This document shows positions 1 through 8,221 of a stretch of 64,000 nt of DNA, piece after piece (position 1 is the stretch's first letter; every line of letters starts with the position of its first letter). The notes under the pieces are model-generated. The model was not told where the DNA came from. It saw only the letters and a program-made list of their open reading frames with translations, and did not search any database. A program made the translations under genes and the position numbers. This stretch comes from Chitinophaga eiseniae (lineage in GTDB: Bacteria; Bacteroidota; Bacteroidia; Chitinophagales; Chitinophagaceae): contig NZ_FUWZ01000009.1 in the NCBI RefSeq assembly GCF_900167135.1, positions 23,438-87,437 on the forward strand, read 5' to 3'.

Positions 1-117
1 TTCTTCAGTGGAACGCTGGCAGGGCAACAGGAAGCCGATGATATTATTCACACGATAGCGACATTAAACCAACTAACATTGACAAAAGATAACACCGGTT
101 ATCACATCCGTAAATAG
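1..117 (+). CDS. FecR-family anti-sigma regulator, C-terminal end only
   Basis: Reading frame 1 is open from the window edge to a TAG at 115-117 and gives 38 residues. The pattern (F-S-G-T-L, then a helix containing DDIIHTIATLNQLTL, then a short strand ending in IRK) matches the C-terminal DUF4974/STN-like end of FecR anti-sigma proteins, which sit in the inner membrane and hold an ECF sigma factor until a TonB-dependent receptor signals. The position just upstream of a SusC/SusD pair fits the usual sigma-fecR-susC-susD order. Only the tail is visible, so the family call rests on this short stretch plus context. Confidence 0.55.
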   Translation, partial: FFSGTLAGQQEADDIIHTIATLNQLTLTKDNTGYHIRK

Positions 118-203
118 TCCGTCTTTTTAAAGTCACCTACAGATAACAGGTTATTCACGTAAGGCTGGATAGCGGGGCACTGCTATGCCATAAAACAAAC
201 GTT

Positions 204-3200
204 ATGATGATCAGATTTACAAAACAGTCCCTTAAAAGAGGCAGCTGGCTTTTTATTTCCCTATGGCTGCTGGCAATAACGGCGTATGCGCAGAACGGTG
301 GAGGCACCATCACCGGCGTCGTTAAAAATGAAAAAGGCGAAACGTTGCCCGGCGTTACCGTTGGCATCATCAACGCCGATTCTTCTTTCCGCAAAGGGCA
401 GGTTACCGACGCACAGGGCGTATTTCTCATTACCGGCATTCCTGCCGGCGGACCGTATGCCATCTCATTTACTTCCATCGGTTATATCAAACAGCAATCA
501 CGCAACCACAAGCTGGCCGAAGGAGAGAAAGTATCCCTGCTGATTAAACTGAAAGAATCCGCCACAGAGCTGAACCAGCTGGTAGTCATCGGTTACGGTA
601 CCCAGAAAAAAAGCGACGTGTCCACCGCCATCACCACTGTGAACACCGATTTTATCGGAAAGCAGTCTATCCTCCGTGCAGAGCAAGCCTTACAGGGCAG
701 CGCTCCCGGCGTACTGGTACTTACGCCTTCCGGTCAGCCCGGTGAAAAACCGATGATCCGTATCCGTGGTACAGGCACCAACAAGAACCCGGACCCGCTA
801 TATATTGTAGACGGTTTCCCGGTAAATGACATTGAATACCTTAACCCTAATGATATTGAGCGAATGGACGTGCTGAAGGATGCTGCTTCCGCAGCGATCT
901 ACGGCGCCCGTGGCGCTAACGGCGTGGTGCTGATCACCACCAAAAGCGGCAAAAAGGGTCCTGCCCGCGTAGCATACGACGGCTATTACGGTATTCAGAA
1001 CGCCTGGCGCAAAGTGCCGGTGCTGAATGGGACCGAATACGCTGAAATGATGAATGAAGGCGCCCGCAACGCCAACCAGGCAGCGCCTTTCGCCAACCCG
1101 GAACAATACGGTAAAGGCACCAACTGGCAGGACGCCACTTTCACCAAAAACGCGCCCATCACCAATCACAACGTGTCCGTGAGCGGCGGCAGCGAAAACT
1201 CCACCTACTTCACGTCGTTTTCCTATTTCGGGCAACAGGGCATCGTAGGTGGTGAACGCTCCCAGTTTGAACGTTATACCATCCGCCTCAACGGTGACCA
1301 GAAAATAAAAGACTTTCTCCGTGTAGGCGTGAGCTTAAGTTATATGAACACTACCAGCCGCGGCATCAATGCCAATGCTGACTATGGCGGTGTGCTGAAC
1401 AACGCCATCAACCTCGATCCGCTGACACCGGTGTATGAAACAGATCCCACCAAACTGAACAACCCGGTGCATTACCCGATCAACGCCATCCGCAACGGCG
1501 ATCAGATTTACGGTATCTCCACCATCATCACCGACGGACCAACCAACCCACTGGCCGCCATGCAGCTGGCCAACGGCAAAAACAAAAACGATAAGGTCCT
1601 GGGCAACGCCTACGGTGAAGTAGACCTGATGAAAGGACTGAAGTTCCGTTCTTCGCTGGGTATTGAAGTTAATAACTACAGCAGCAGCAGCTTTACCCCG
1701 CAGTATTACCTCAACAGCGCTTCCAAAACAGATGTAAGCCTGGTGGGCAAAGGGTTCTCCCGCCGCTATACCTGGCAGGTGGAGAACGTATTGTCTTACA
1801 ACCGCAAATTCGGAAAACACAATATACAGGCGCTGTTAGGACATACCGCGCTGAAGTCCCGCTTCGAAAATATGAACGGCTCCCGTCCGGACCTGATCAC
1901 CAGCGATCCGGACATGGCCTATATCGATCTGGCCACCAATGAAACGCTGAATAAGGTGAGCGGTGGCGCAGACGTAAGAGCGCTGTTGTCGTACTTTGGC
2001 CGTGCAGCTTATGACTACGACGGCAAATACCTGCTGTCCGCCACGCTGCGCCGCGATGGCTCTTCCCGCTTCGGCCGCAATAATCCGTTCGCCACTTTCC
2101 CTTCCGTGTCCGGCGGATGGGTGCTGTCCAAAGAAAAATTCTATGCCTCCAATACCGTCACCTTCCTGAAGCTGCGTGCTTCCTGGGGCCAGAACGGTAA
2201 TGAAAATATCGGCGACAACTCCTTCCCGTGGGCAGCCGGCATGGTGCTCGGTAACGGCTATACGTTTATCAAGCCTACCGGCGAGGAATACTACCTCAAT
2301 GGGGTGGCCTCCGGCGCCGTACCTAATCCCAATCTTAAATGGGAAACCTCCGAGCAGACCAACTTCGGCGTAGACATGGAACTGTGGAAAGGCAAACTGG
2401 CAGTAACGGCGGATTACTATATCAAGAACACCATCGGCCTGCTGTTTAACCCTCCCATCACCGCTATCGTGGGTAATCCTTCCCCTTACGTAAACGGTGG
2501 CTCTGTGTCCAACAAAGGGGTGGAACTGGGCATTACCTACAAACAGCAGGTGAATAAAGACCTGAGTTTCAATGTGACGGTGAACGGCGCCTACAATAAA
2601 AATAACGTAACCGCCATCAACAACGCCGCGAAAGCTGTAGCAGGTACCGGGTTTATCGGCGCCGGTGCCGTTACCCGTATGCAGGTAGGGTATCCTATCG
2701 GTTACCTGTGGGGCTACCGCACCGATGGTATCTTCCAGAATAAAAAAGAAGTGGACGAGTACGTAGGCCCTGAAGGCAAGAAGATACAATCCAAAGCGGT
2801 GCCGGGCGACCTGAGATTCATGGACCTCAATGGCGATGGTAAACTGGACAACAATGACAAGACCATCATCGGCGATCCCAATCCGGACGTAACCGCAGGT
2901 CTGAACCTGAACCTGACGTATAAACGTTTCGACTTCAGCATGTTTGCCGTAGGTATGTTCGGGCATCAGCTGCTGAACGGTTTGTACCGTTATGACATTA
3001 AGATGGCCAACATGCCGCGCCAGTACCTCGACAGATGGACTGAAGAAGGCTCCAATGCCAAATACCCCCGCTTTACTTTTGCGGACAACAACGGCAACCA
3101 CAATAACGTGTCCGATGTGTATGTAGAGAACGCCAGCTTTGTGCGCATCAAAAATATCCAGGTAGGATATACGCTGGCTGAGGGGCTGGTGAAGAAAGCG

Positions 3201-3371
3201 AAACTGAATAATCTGCGTGTGTACGTTGCCGTAGATAATCCGTTCACCTTCACCCGTTACACCGGTTTTGATCCTGAGATCGGCGCCCGTGACGCCCTCA
3301 ACCTGGGTGTGGACCGCGGCGTTTATCCGCAGGCGAGAACTTTCCGTGCAGGCGTAAATGTTAACTTATAA
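204..3371 (+). CDS. SusC/RagA-family TonB-dependent outer-membrane transporter
   Basis: A 1055-residue outer-membrane beta-barrel that would import a glycan or peptide captured by its SusD partner, using TonB energy. Residues 1-30 form a signal peptide ending AYAQ. A carboxypeptidase-regulatory-like beta-sandwich (TITGVVKNEKGETLPGV) covers about 35-120, then the SusC signature VVIGYGTQKKSDVSTAI and the plug (about 130-245, with DAASAAIYGARGANGVV), then the barrel to the C terminus. There is no N-terminal STN signalling domain, unlike the second SusC of this window, so direct signalling to a FecR is less certain. The start at 204 gives MMIRF; the ATG at 207 is equally possible. The susD-type gene follows 14 bp downstream. 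The substrate cannot be read from sequence. Confidence 0.95.
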   Translation: MMIRFTKQSLKRGSWLFISLWLLAITAYAQNGGGTITGVVKNEKGETLPGVTVGIINADSSFRKGQVTDAQGVFLITGIPAGGPYAISFTSIGYIKQQSRNHKLAEGEKVSLLIKLKESATELNQLVVIGYGTQKKSDVSTAITTVNTDFIGKQSILRAEQALQGSAPGVLVLTPSGQPGEKPMIRIRGTGTNKNPDPLYIVDGFPVNDIEYLNPNDIERMDVLKDAASAAIYGARGANGVVLITTKSGKKGPARVAYDGYYGIQNAWRKVPVLNGTEYAEMMNEGARNANQAAPFANPEQYGKGTNWQDATFTKNAPITNHNVSVSGGSENSTYFTSFSYFGQQGIVGGERSQFERYTIRLNGDQKIKDFLRVGVSLSYMNTTSRGINANADYGGVLNNAINLDPLTPVYETDPTKLNNPVHYPINAIRNGDQIYGISTIITDGPTNPLAAMQLANGKNKNDKVLGNAYGEVDLMKGLKFRSSLGIEVNNYSSSSFTPQYYLNSASKTDVSLVGKGFSRRYTWQVENVLSYNRKFGKHNIQALLGHTALKSRFENMNGSRPDLITSDPDMAYIDLATNETLNKVSGGADVRALLSYFGRAAYDYDGKYLLSATLRRDGSSRFGRNNPFATFPSVSGGWVLSKEKFYASNTVTFLKLRASWGQNGNENIGDNSFPWAAGMVLGNGYTFIKPTGEEYYLNGVASGAVPNPNLKWETSEQTNFGVDMELWKGKLAVTADYYIKNTIGLLFNPPITAIVGNPSPYVNGGSVSNKGVELGITYKQQVNKDLSFNVTVNGAYNKNNVTAINNAAKAVAGTGFIGAGAVTRMQVGYPIGYLWGYRTDGIFQNKKEVDEYVGPEGKKIQSKAVPGDLRFMDLNGDGKLDNNDKTIIGDPNPDVTAGLNLNLTYKRFDFSMFAVGMFGHQLLNGLYRYDIKMANMPRQYLDRWTEEGSNAKYPRFTFADNNGNHNNVSDVYVENASFVRIKNIQVGYTLAEGLVKKAKLNNLRVYVAVDNPFTFTRYTGFDPEIGARDALNLGVDRGVYPQARTFRAGVNVNL

Positions 3372-3385
3372 TTCCTCTTACAAGT

Positions 3386-4951
3386 ATGAAAACAAGATTC
3401 CGTTATATAAAACACGTATGTGTATCGTTGTTGCTGGTGGGTAGTGGTTGTTCCAAATCTTTTCTGGAGCTGGACCCGCCGTCACAAATTGTCGAGAGCA
3501 ATTTTTTCCGTAATGAAAAAGAAGCCAACCAGGCGCTGGCCGGGGTGTACCATGTACTGCAATGGAACCAGTGGATGGGATTCCATCCCTCTCATTGCTG
3601 GAGTGAGGCTGCATCTGATGACGCTTACTCCGGCGGCGGCAGCCAGAGTGATGGTGTAGGCATCAAAGGGCTGGACCAGTTCAGGACGGTGACCATCGGG
3701 GACCAGACTTACCGGGGCCTCTGGTCTATCTATTATGCCGGTATTGCCCGGGCCAACGTGTACCTTGATAAAATCGGAAAGGTGACCGCTTCGGATGAAT
3801 TCAAGCGGACCACCATCGCGGAAGCCAAGTTCCTGCGCGCTTATTTTTATTTTGAGCTGGTGCGCTGGTATGAAAACGTTCCGCTGGTGACGGTGCCACT
3901 GGTAGACGCTGCGCAGTATAATCAGCCCCAGGCCAAACCGGAAGCGGTTTTTAACCAGATTGCCAAAGACCTGGAAGAAGCGATGGCCGATCTTCCGAAA
4001 ACAACGCAGCGCCAGGTAGGCGGCCATGCCACTCACTGGGGCGCTAAAGCCCTGATGGCCCGTGTGTATCTTTTCTATAAAGGCGTGTACAACCAGGATT
4101 TACAGACAGGCGCCAAAACGATCAACAAAACGGTGGCCCGCGACTACCTGGAGGATATCATTAACAATGGTGGTTTTAAACTGGCAGAGGACTTCGCCGG
4201 TATCTGGCGTAAGGCGGGCGAGTTTGGTACTGAGTCAGTGTTCGAGGTGTCGCACAGTGGTCTGATCCCTGTCAGCAATGTGAACGATCAGCGTTTGGGG
4301 CAGGGTAACCTCAGCGTGCACATGTTTGCCCCGAGGGGTATCAACGATCCGGTGTATACCGCCGGCTGGAGCTATAGTACCATTACTCAATCACTGTATG
4401 ATGAGTTTGAGCCCAATGATCCGCGCCGCGACCAGACCATCCTCTATGGCCGTGATTTCAGCGCCATTGCGAAGAGCTGGCAGTATACCGGTTATTTCAA
4501 TAAAAAATACGCAACGCATATTGAATATAAGGCGGGCGCCAACAGTGATGCCAACTGGGGCAACAACTACCGCTCGATCCGTTATGCCGATGTATTGCTG
4601 ATGGCGGCAGAACTGTGGCTGGGCGATAACCAGGGTAAAGCCGACGCTTATCTGAAACTGGTGCGTGACCGCGTGAAGATGCCGGAGGTGAAAGCAACCG
4701 CCGAAAGTATCCGCCATGAGCGTCGGGTGGAGTTTGCCGGGGAGGGGATCCGTTACTGGGACCTGCTGCGCTACGGTCTGGACTATGCGAAAAAAGCGAT
4801 TGACGCCTCCAGCACAAGGGGAGCGGACTATGACGGAGACCAGAGCCGTTTCAATATGGACTGGGATGTTACCAAGAGGGGCAGGCTGCCTATCCCGCAG
4901 CAGGAAGTGGATATTGCCAACGGAGTGTTAAAACAGAATCCCGGGTATTAG
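3386..4951 (+). CDS. SusD/RagB-family surface lipoprotein
   Basis: 521-residue nutrient-binding lipoprotein that forms the lid of the SusC transporter. A hydrophobic signal ends in a lipobox with Cys22 (VGSGC), followed by SKSFLELDPP, the usual SusD N terminus. The N-terminal TPR-like helices (EANQALAGVYHVL, AEAKFLRAYFYFELVRWYENVPLV) and the C-terminal SusD repeat (RHERRVEFAGEGIRYWDLLR and a final LPIPQQEVDIANGVLKQNPGY) are both present, so the gene looks complete. It lies 14 bp after the SusC gene and is followed by a terminator, so the two form the end of one transcription unit. Confidence 0.95.
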   Translation: MKTRFRYIKHVCVSLLLVGSGCSKSFLELDPPSQIVESNFFRNEKEANQALAGVYHVLQWNQWMGFHPSHCWSEAASDDAYSGGGSQSDGVGIKGLDQFRTVTIGDQTYRGLWSIYYAGIARANVYLDKIGKVTASDEFKRTTIAEAKFLRAYFYFELVRWYENVPLVTVPLVDAAQYNQPQAKPEAVFNQIAKDLEEAMADLPKTTQRQVGGHATHWGAKALMARVYLFYKGVYNQDLQTGAKTINKTVARDYLEDIINNGGFKLAEDFAGIWRKAGEFGTESVFEVSHSGLIPVSNVNDQRLGQGNLSVHMFAPRGINDPVYTAGWSYSTITQSLYDEFEPNDPRRDQTILYGRDFSAIAKSWQYTGYFNKKYATHIEYKAGANSDANWGNNYRSIRYADVLLMAAELWLGDNQGKADAYLKLVRDRVKMPEVKATAESIRHERRVEFAGEGIRYWDLLRYGLDYAKKAIDASSTRGADYDGDQSRFNMDWDVTKRGRLPIPQQEVDIANGVLKQNPGY

Positions 4952-4973
4952 TTACCGGGTGTTGTATTGGATA

Positions 4974-5005
4974 AAGCTACCAGCGTTTGCTGGTAGCTTT
5001 TTTTT
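4974..5005 (+). terminator. Intrinsic terminator of the first SusC/SusD operon
   Basis: An 11-bp perfect stem AAGCTACCAGC/GCTGGTAGCTT with a 4-nt GTTT loop is followed directly by a run of T. It begins 22 bp after the SusD stop codon. Confidence 0.9.
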
Positions 5006-5029
5006 ATCTTTAGGTAAATACAACTTCCT

Positions 5030-5665
5030 ATGGATGACAAGACTGCCTTAGTCGTGGAGTTGTTTGGCAAAAACGCCCGGCTCTACGAAGAAAAATTCAT
5101 GGACACACAACAGTACCACGATACACTGGATGTGTTTTGCGGGAATATTGCCCGGGAACAGGCGAACATCCTGGAGCTTGCCTGTGGTCCCGGTAATATT
5201 ACGCAGTACCTGCTGCACCGGCGGCCGGATTTCCGTATACTGGGTACCGATCTGGCGCCCGCTATGCTGGAGCTGGCCCGTAAGAACAATCCCGGCGTCA
5301 CTTTCCAGTTGCTGGACTGCGCCGATATCACTTCGTTGCCCGATCGGTATGACGGCATCATGGCCGGTTTTCTGCTGCCGTATCTCTCCCGGGAAGCGCT
5401 GACCAGGTTGATACAGGACGCCGTGGGCATACTGCGGCCGAAAGGCGTGCTGTACCTCAGTACTATGGAAGACGACTATACGAAATCAGGCTGGCGGAAG
5501 TCCAGTACGGGTGACGATTACTATCAGTATTTTCACGAAGGCGCCTGGCTTCATCAGGTCCTGGAAGCGCATGGTTTCCGTGTGGTCCATGAGCAGCGGA
5601 AATCTTCTGCCAACGGAGATGGGACTCCGGTGACGGATTTGTTTATGATAGCCGGCTTGTTGTGA
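5030..5665 (+). CDS. Class I SAM-dependent methyltransferase
   Basis: 211-residue cytoplasmic protein with the Rossmann methyltransferase core. Motif I is ILELACGPGNITQYLL (about residues 46-60), an acidic residue after beta-2 (ILGTDLAPAML) would hold the SAM ribose, and the motif II-III region (FQLLDCADITSLP, then DGIMAGFLLPYL) follows. It belongs to the broad methyltransferase 25/31 type; the acceptor is not identifiable. It is a single gene between the SusCD terminator and a convergent DoxX gene. Confidence 0.85.
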   Translation: MDDKTALVVELFGKNARLYEEKFMDTQQYHDTLDVFCGNIAREQANILELACGPGNITQYLLHRRPDFRILGTDLAPAMLELARKNNPGVTFQLLDCADITSLPDRYDGIMAGFLLPYLSREALTRLIQDAVGILRPKGVLYLSTMEDDYTKSGWRKSSTGDDYYQYFHEGAWLHQVLEAHGFRVVHEQRKSSANGDGTPVTDLFMIAGLL

Positions 5666-5717
5666 TGGAAAGATGTTCAGGTAGCAGTTGTGGTTTTCAA
5701 TAGCGTATTCACATGGA

Positions 5718-6098
5718 TCAGGCGGCTGTTACGATCTTTCTGTTAGCCGGGCGGAAGTACCAGGATATGATGGTGAGCACCAGCAGCAGCAGAGAAGGGA
5801 AGGTGTCTTTCATGGCATCGCCGGCGATGAGGTGTGAACAGAACGCTCCCGACATCATAAAGAAAAAGCCGGCGTAAGCCCATTCCTTTACCAGGGGAAA
5901 TCTTGGTACCAGGATGGCGATCACCCCCAGTATTTTCCAGACGCCCAGTATTTTCAATGCGTAGGCGGGGTAACCCAGACGGGTCATAAAATCAGTTTCG
6001 GCTTTCATTTGCAACAGTTGTACAAGGGCGGTGGAGATCATGCCCAGAGAGAGCCAGAGCGTGGCGATCCAGTAGATGATTTTGTTTGTCTTTGACAT
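5718..6098 (-). CDS. DoxX-like small membrane protein
   Basis: 126 residues with four hydrophobic segments and the pattern LGYPAYALKILGVWKILGVIAIL typical of DoxX-like proteins. Function in this family is poorly defined; members often accompany SRPBCC and ArsR genes. It is the last gene of a three-gene operon (ArsR, SRPBCC, DoxX), 6 bp after the SRPBCC stop codon. Confidence 0.85.
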   Translation of the reverse strand: MSKTNKIIYWIATLWLSLGMISTALVQLLQMKAETDFMTRLGYPAYALKILGVWKILGVIAILVPRFPLVKEWAYAGFFFMMSGAFCSHLIAGDAMKDTFPSLLLLVLTIISWYFRPANRKIVTAA

Positions 6099-6104
6099 GA
6101 TATA

Positions 6105-6572
6105 TTATTTTTTGAATTTGATAGCTACTTTTTCAAGGCGGTTGTGTGCCTGTCCCATGCCGCGGGCCATGCCAATCTTCAGGTATTGTGCTCTTTCTTC
6201 CAGTGTTTTGTAGAGGATGTGCATCCGGAGTTTGCTGGTATCTTCAGTGAGTTTTTCAAATTCCAGGAATTCCAGCTGTACGCCGAAACCGGTATTCTCC
6301 ATTTCAAATGTCCGGACGATCCTCGCTTCGGGCACGAAGTCGTGGATAGCGCCGCTGAAGCCATGTTTGTTGCCCATAGGATCGGTGGTCTCAAATTGCC
6401 AGCTGCCGTGCTTTTTATTTTCCAGTTTCAGTACTTTGGTCCCCATCCATTCTTCCACGATTTCCGGTTCTGTATATGCTCTGAAAAGTAATTCCAGCGG
6501 CAGGTCGAATTCCCGGGTGACGATCAGTTCCTGTTTGCCTTCTTCGGCGTGGACTTTAGTTTTTAGTTCCAT
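6105..6572 (-). CDS. SRPBCC/AHSA1-family protein
   Basis: 155 residues of the START-like AHSA1 fold: the N-terminal strand TREFDLPLELLFRAYTEPEIVEEWMG, the central GSWQFETTDPMGNKHGFSGAIHDF and the C-terminal long helix (GMARGMGQAHNRLEKVA). These proteins bind hydrophobic ligands in a helix-grip cavity; the ligand is unknown. It lies between the ArsR regulator (6 bp upstream) and DoxX, the common ArsR-SRPBCC-DoxX arrangement of Bacteroidota. Confidence 0.9.
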   Translation of the reverse strand: MELKTKVHAEEGKQELIVTREFDLPLELLFRAYTEPEIVEEWMGTKVLKLENKKHGSWQFETTDPMGNKHGFSGAIHDFVPEARIVRTFEMENTGFGVQLEFLEFEKLTEDTSKLRMHILYKTLEERAQYLKIGMARGMGQAHNRLEKVAIKFKK

Positions 6573-6578
6573 ATGCTG

Positions 6579-6902
6579 TTATTTTTTTGTTTGATATTTT
6601 TTCATGACTGATTCCAGCTTGTTAAATCTATCATCCCACATCTTACGAAAGGGTTCAATGAAGTCGGCTATTTCTTTCATTTTCTGAGGATTTAAATGAT
6701 AATAAATTTCCCTGCCGTTCTGTTCCTGCTTCAGCAGCTCACATTCGGTGAGTATCGCCAGGTGTTTGGATACGGTAGGCCTGGCGGTATCAAAATTCGC
6801 TGCAATGGCGCCGGCCGTCATGGCATGGGTGGCTACCAATACGAGTATGGCTCTCCTTGTTGGGTCGGCGATAGCCTGGAATACATCTCTTCTTAAATTC
6901 AT
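6579..6902 (-). CDS. ArsR/SmtB-family winged-helix repressor
   Basis: 107 residues with the ArsR DNA-binding core: DPTRRAILVLVATHAMTAGAIAANFDTARPTVSKHLAILTECELLKQEQNGREIYYHLN (helix-turn-helix and wing). The ELCxC metal site of true arsenic sensors is absent, so it is more likely of the non-metal ArsR subgroup that travels with SRPBCC genes. The ATG at 6900-6902 lies only about 20 nt from the -7 element, and two copies of a 16-bp inverted motif overlap the promoter, which points to autoregulation. Confidence 0.9.
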   Translation of the reverse strand: MNLRRDVFQAIADPTRRAILVLVATHAMTAGAIAANFDTARPTVSKHLAILTECELLKQEQNGREIYYHLNPQKMKEIADFIEPFRKMWDDRFNKLESVMKKYQTKK

Positions 6903-6905
6903 TGT

Positions 6906-6952
6906 GTAGCTATTTGACTACAAATATATATGTAGTTATTTGACTACGCAAA
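6906..6952 (-). promoter_or_regulatory. arsR-operon promoter with two operator copies
   Basis: On the minus strand TTTG (6949-6952) and TATATTTG (6921-6928) are separated by 20 nt, matching the Bacteroidota TTTG/TAnnTTTG promoter. Two copies of GTAGTCAAATARCTAC (6932-6947 and 6906-6921 in plus coordinates) have inverted GTAG/CTAC ends and centres 26 bp apart. One lies between the promoter elements and the other between the -7 element and the start codon, as expected for a repressor operator. Confidence 0.75.
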
Positions 6953-6985
6953 TTTTTTTATGACTTTTCGGTAAAAAAAGGAGAA

Positions 6986-7028
6986 GGGTGTATTCATCAT
7001 ATTGATAACCAATATGATGAATACACCC
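6986..7028 (-). terminator. Hairpin terminator of the DUF4870 gene
   Basis: A perfect 19-bp stem (GGGTGTATTCATCATATTG and its complement at 7010-7028) with a 5-nt loop lies 32 bp after the stop codon of the 7061-7390 gene. On the minus strand it is followed within a few bases by CTTCTCC and seven T. It separates that gene from the arsR operon. Confidence 0.75.
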
Positions 7029-7060
7029 TGTATTAACCAATGGAGAAAAGCCGGTGGTCG

Positions 7061-7390
7061 TTAGTTGAGGAAGGCAAACTTATCCTCGAACATTTTGCCC
7101 ACTACCGGGATAGGTTTCTTTTGTTCATTGACGGCGTTGATAATACCGAATATCCATAAGATCAGCAGCACAAGCCCGATATAGGTAAGGAAACCAAGCG
7201 AGGGAACAATGCTCACGGTAGTGGAAAGAATAACATTGATGAGCACCGACAGAATGAAAAAGCCCAGGCCTTGTTTTAAGTGATAAACGACCAGGTCACT
7301 CTTGGGGGAGAGGTCTTTGCTTTTTACATAAGCGACGATCCAGCCGATAATCGTCACATAACTCAGGATAGAAATGGTTTTGTTGTTCAT
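7061..7390 (-). CDS. DUF4870 (Tic20-like) small membrane protein
   Basis: 109 residues with three hydrophobic helices. The motif SDLVVYHLKQGLGFFILSVLINVI followed by LLILWIFGIINAVNEQKKPIPVVG is diagnostic of DUF4870 proteins, whose function is unknown. An in-frame ATG seven codons upstream (7411) exists, but a TACCTTTG -7 promoter element at 7409-7416 (minus strand) overlaps it, so the ATG at 7388-7390 is preferred. It is a monocistronic unit ended by the hairpin at 6986-7028. Confidence 0.85.
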   Translation of the reverse strand: MNNKTISILSYVTIIGWIVAYVKSKDLSPKSDLVVYHLKQGLGFFILSVLINVILSTTVSIVPSLGFLTYIGLVLLILWIFGIINAVNEQKKPIPVVGKMFEDKFAFLN

Positions 7391-7479
7391 GGTTTGATCA
7401 TTTGCTGACAAAGGTAGCTATGGCGGCAAATGCAGGAACTGTGGATGGTTGTTCGGCTGCTTTGGCTTTGTATTTGTCG

Positions 7480-8220
7480 TTATCCGTCTTTCATGAGTTT
7501 GAAGAAAGCCTCTTTGTTGACCCTGGAAACGGGCACCTCGGCACCGTCTTCCATTTGCACCAGCCCTTCCCTGGAATAGCTGTTAATATAATTGGTGTTG
7601 ATGAGATGGGACTGGTGTATCCGGAAAAATTCCGGCGGTAGCAGGATGTCTTCATAATTTTTCAGGGGTTTGGAGACAATGATCTTTTTCCCCTGTGTGA
7701 GATGAAAGGTAGTATACGAGCCGGATGTTTCACAACGGATGATCTGGTCGATCTTGACGACATGCATGGCTTCCTGCGTGGGTAGTACCAGCCTCCGGGG
7801 CGTCTTTTCCAGGCTGCTGTCCAGTTCATTCAGCTGCTTTTCAGCCAGGAACCGTCCCTGCAAGGCGGTTATCCGCTCCAGCGCCGTTTTTAGTTCTTCT
7901 GCATCCACCGGCTTCAGCAGGTAATCGATGGCGCTGAACTTAAACGCACGAATGGCGTGTTCTTCGTAGGCAGTAGTGAATATCAGGTGAAATGCCTTAT
8001 GGGTTATCTGATGCAGTACATCGAACCCTGTTCCTTCCTTCAGCATGATGTCCATAAATACGAGGTCGGGCTTGAGCCGGTCGATGAGTTTGACGGCTTC
8101 GTCTGCTCTTTCGGCGTAACCGACAATCTGCACTTGTTGCGGGGCCACCATTTCCAGCAAAATGGAAAGGGCCTCCCGCAGGCGGTATTCGTCTTCTATG
8201 ATAACGGTCCTGTACATCAT
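7480..8220 (-). CDS. LytTR-family response regulator
   Basis: 246 residues. Receiver domain about 1-125, with acidic residues EDE at 9-11, the phosphorylation site Asp57 (LVFMDIML), a Thr (IFTTAYEEHAI) and Lys in LLKPV. The LytTR DNA-binding domain follows from about 145 (RLVLPTQEAMHVVKIDQIIRCETSGSYTTFHL, ending in IHQSHLINTNYI). The start codon lies 1 bp after the stop of the upstream sensor kinase gene, so the two are almost certainly cotranscribed and translationally coupled. Targets are not visible. Confidence 0.95.
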   Translation of the reverse strand: MMYRTVIIEDEYRLREALSILLEMVAPQQVQIVGYAERADEAVKLIDRLKPDLVFMDIMLKEGTGFDVLHQITHKAFHLIFTTAYEEHAIRAFKFSAIDYLLKPVDAEELKTALERITALQGRFLAEKQLNELDSSLEKTPRRLVLPTQEAMHVVKIDQIIRCETSGSYTTFHLTQGKKIIVSKPLKNYEDILLPPEFFRIHQSHLINTNYINSYSREGLVQMEDGAEVPVSRVNKEAFFKLMKDG

Positions 8221-8221
8221 T

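Noticed and set aside
1836..3101. Long open frame (about 420 codons) on the minus strand inside the first SusC gene
   Set aside because: It is antisense to a complete, recognisable SusC barrel; its translation is rich in V/H/G/F with no domain pattern, typical of shadow frames in GC-rich coding sequence.
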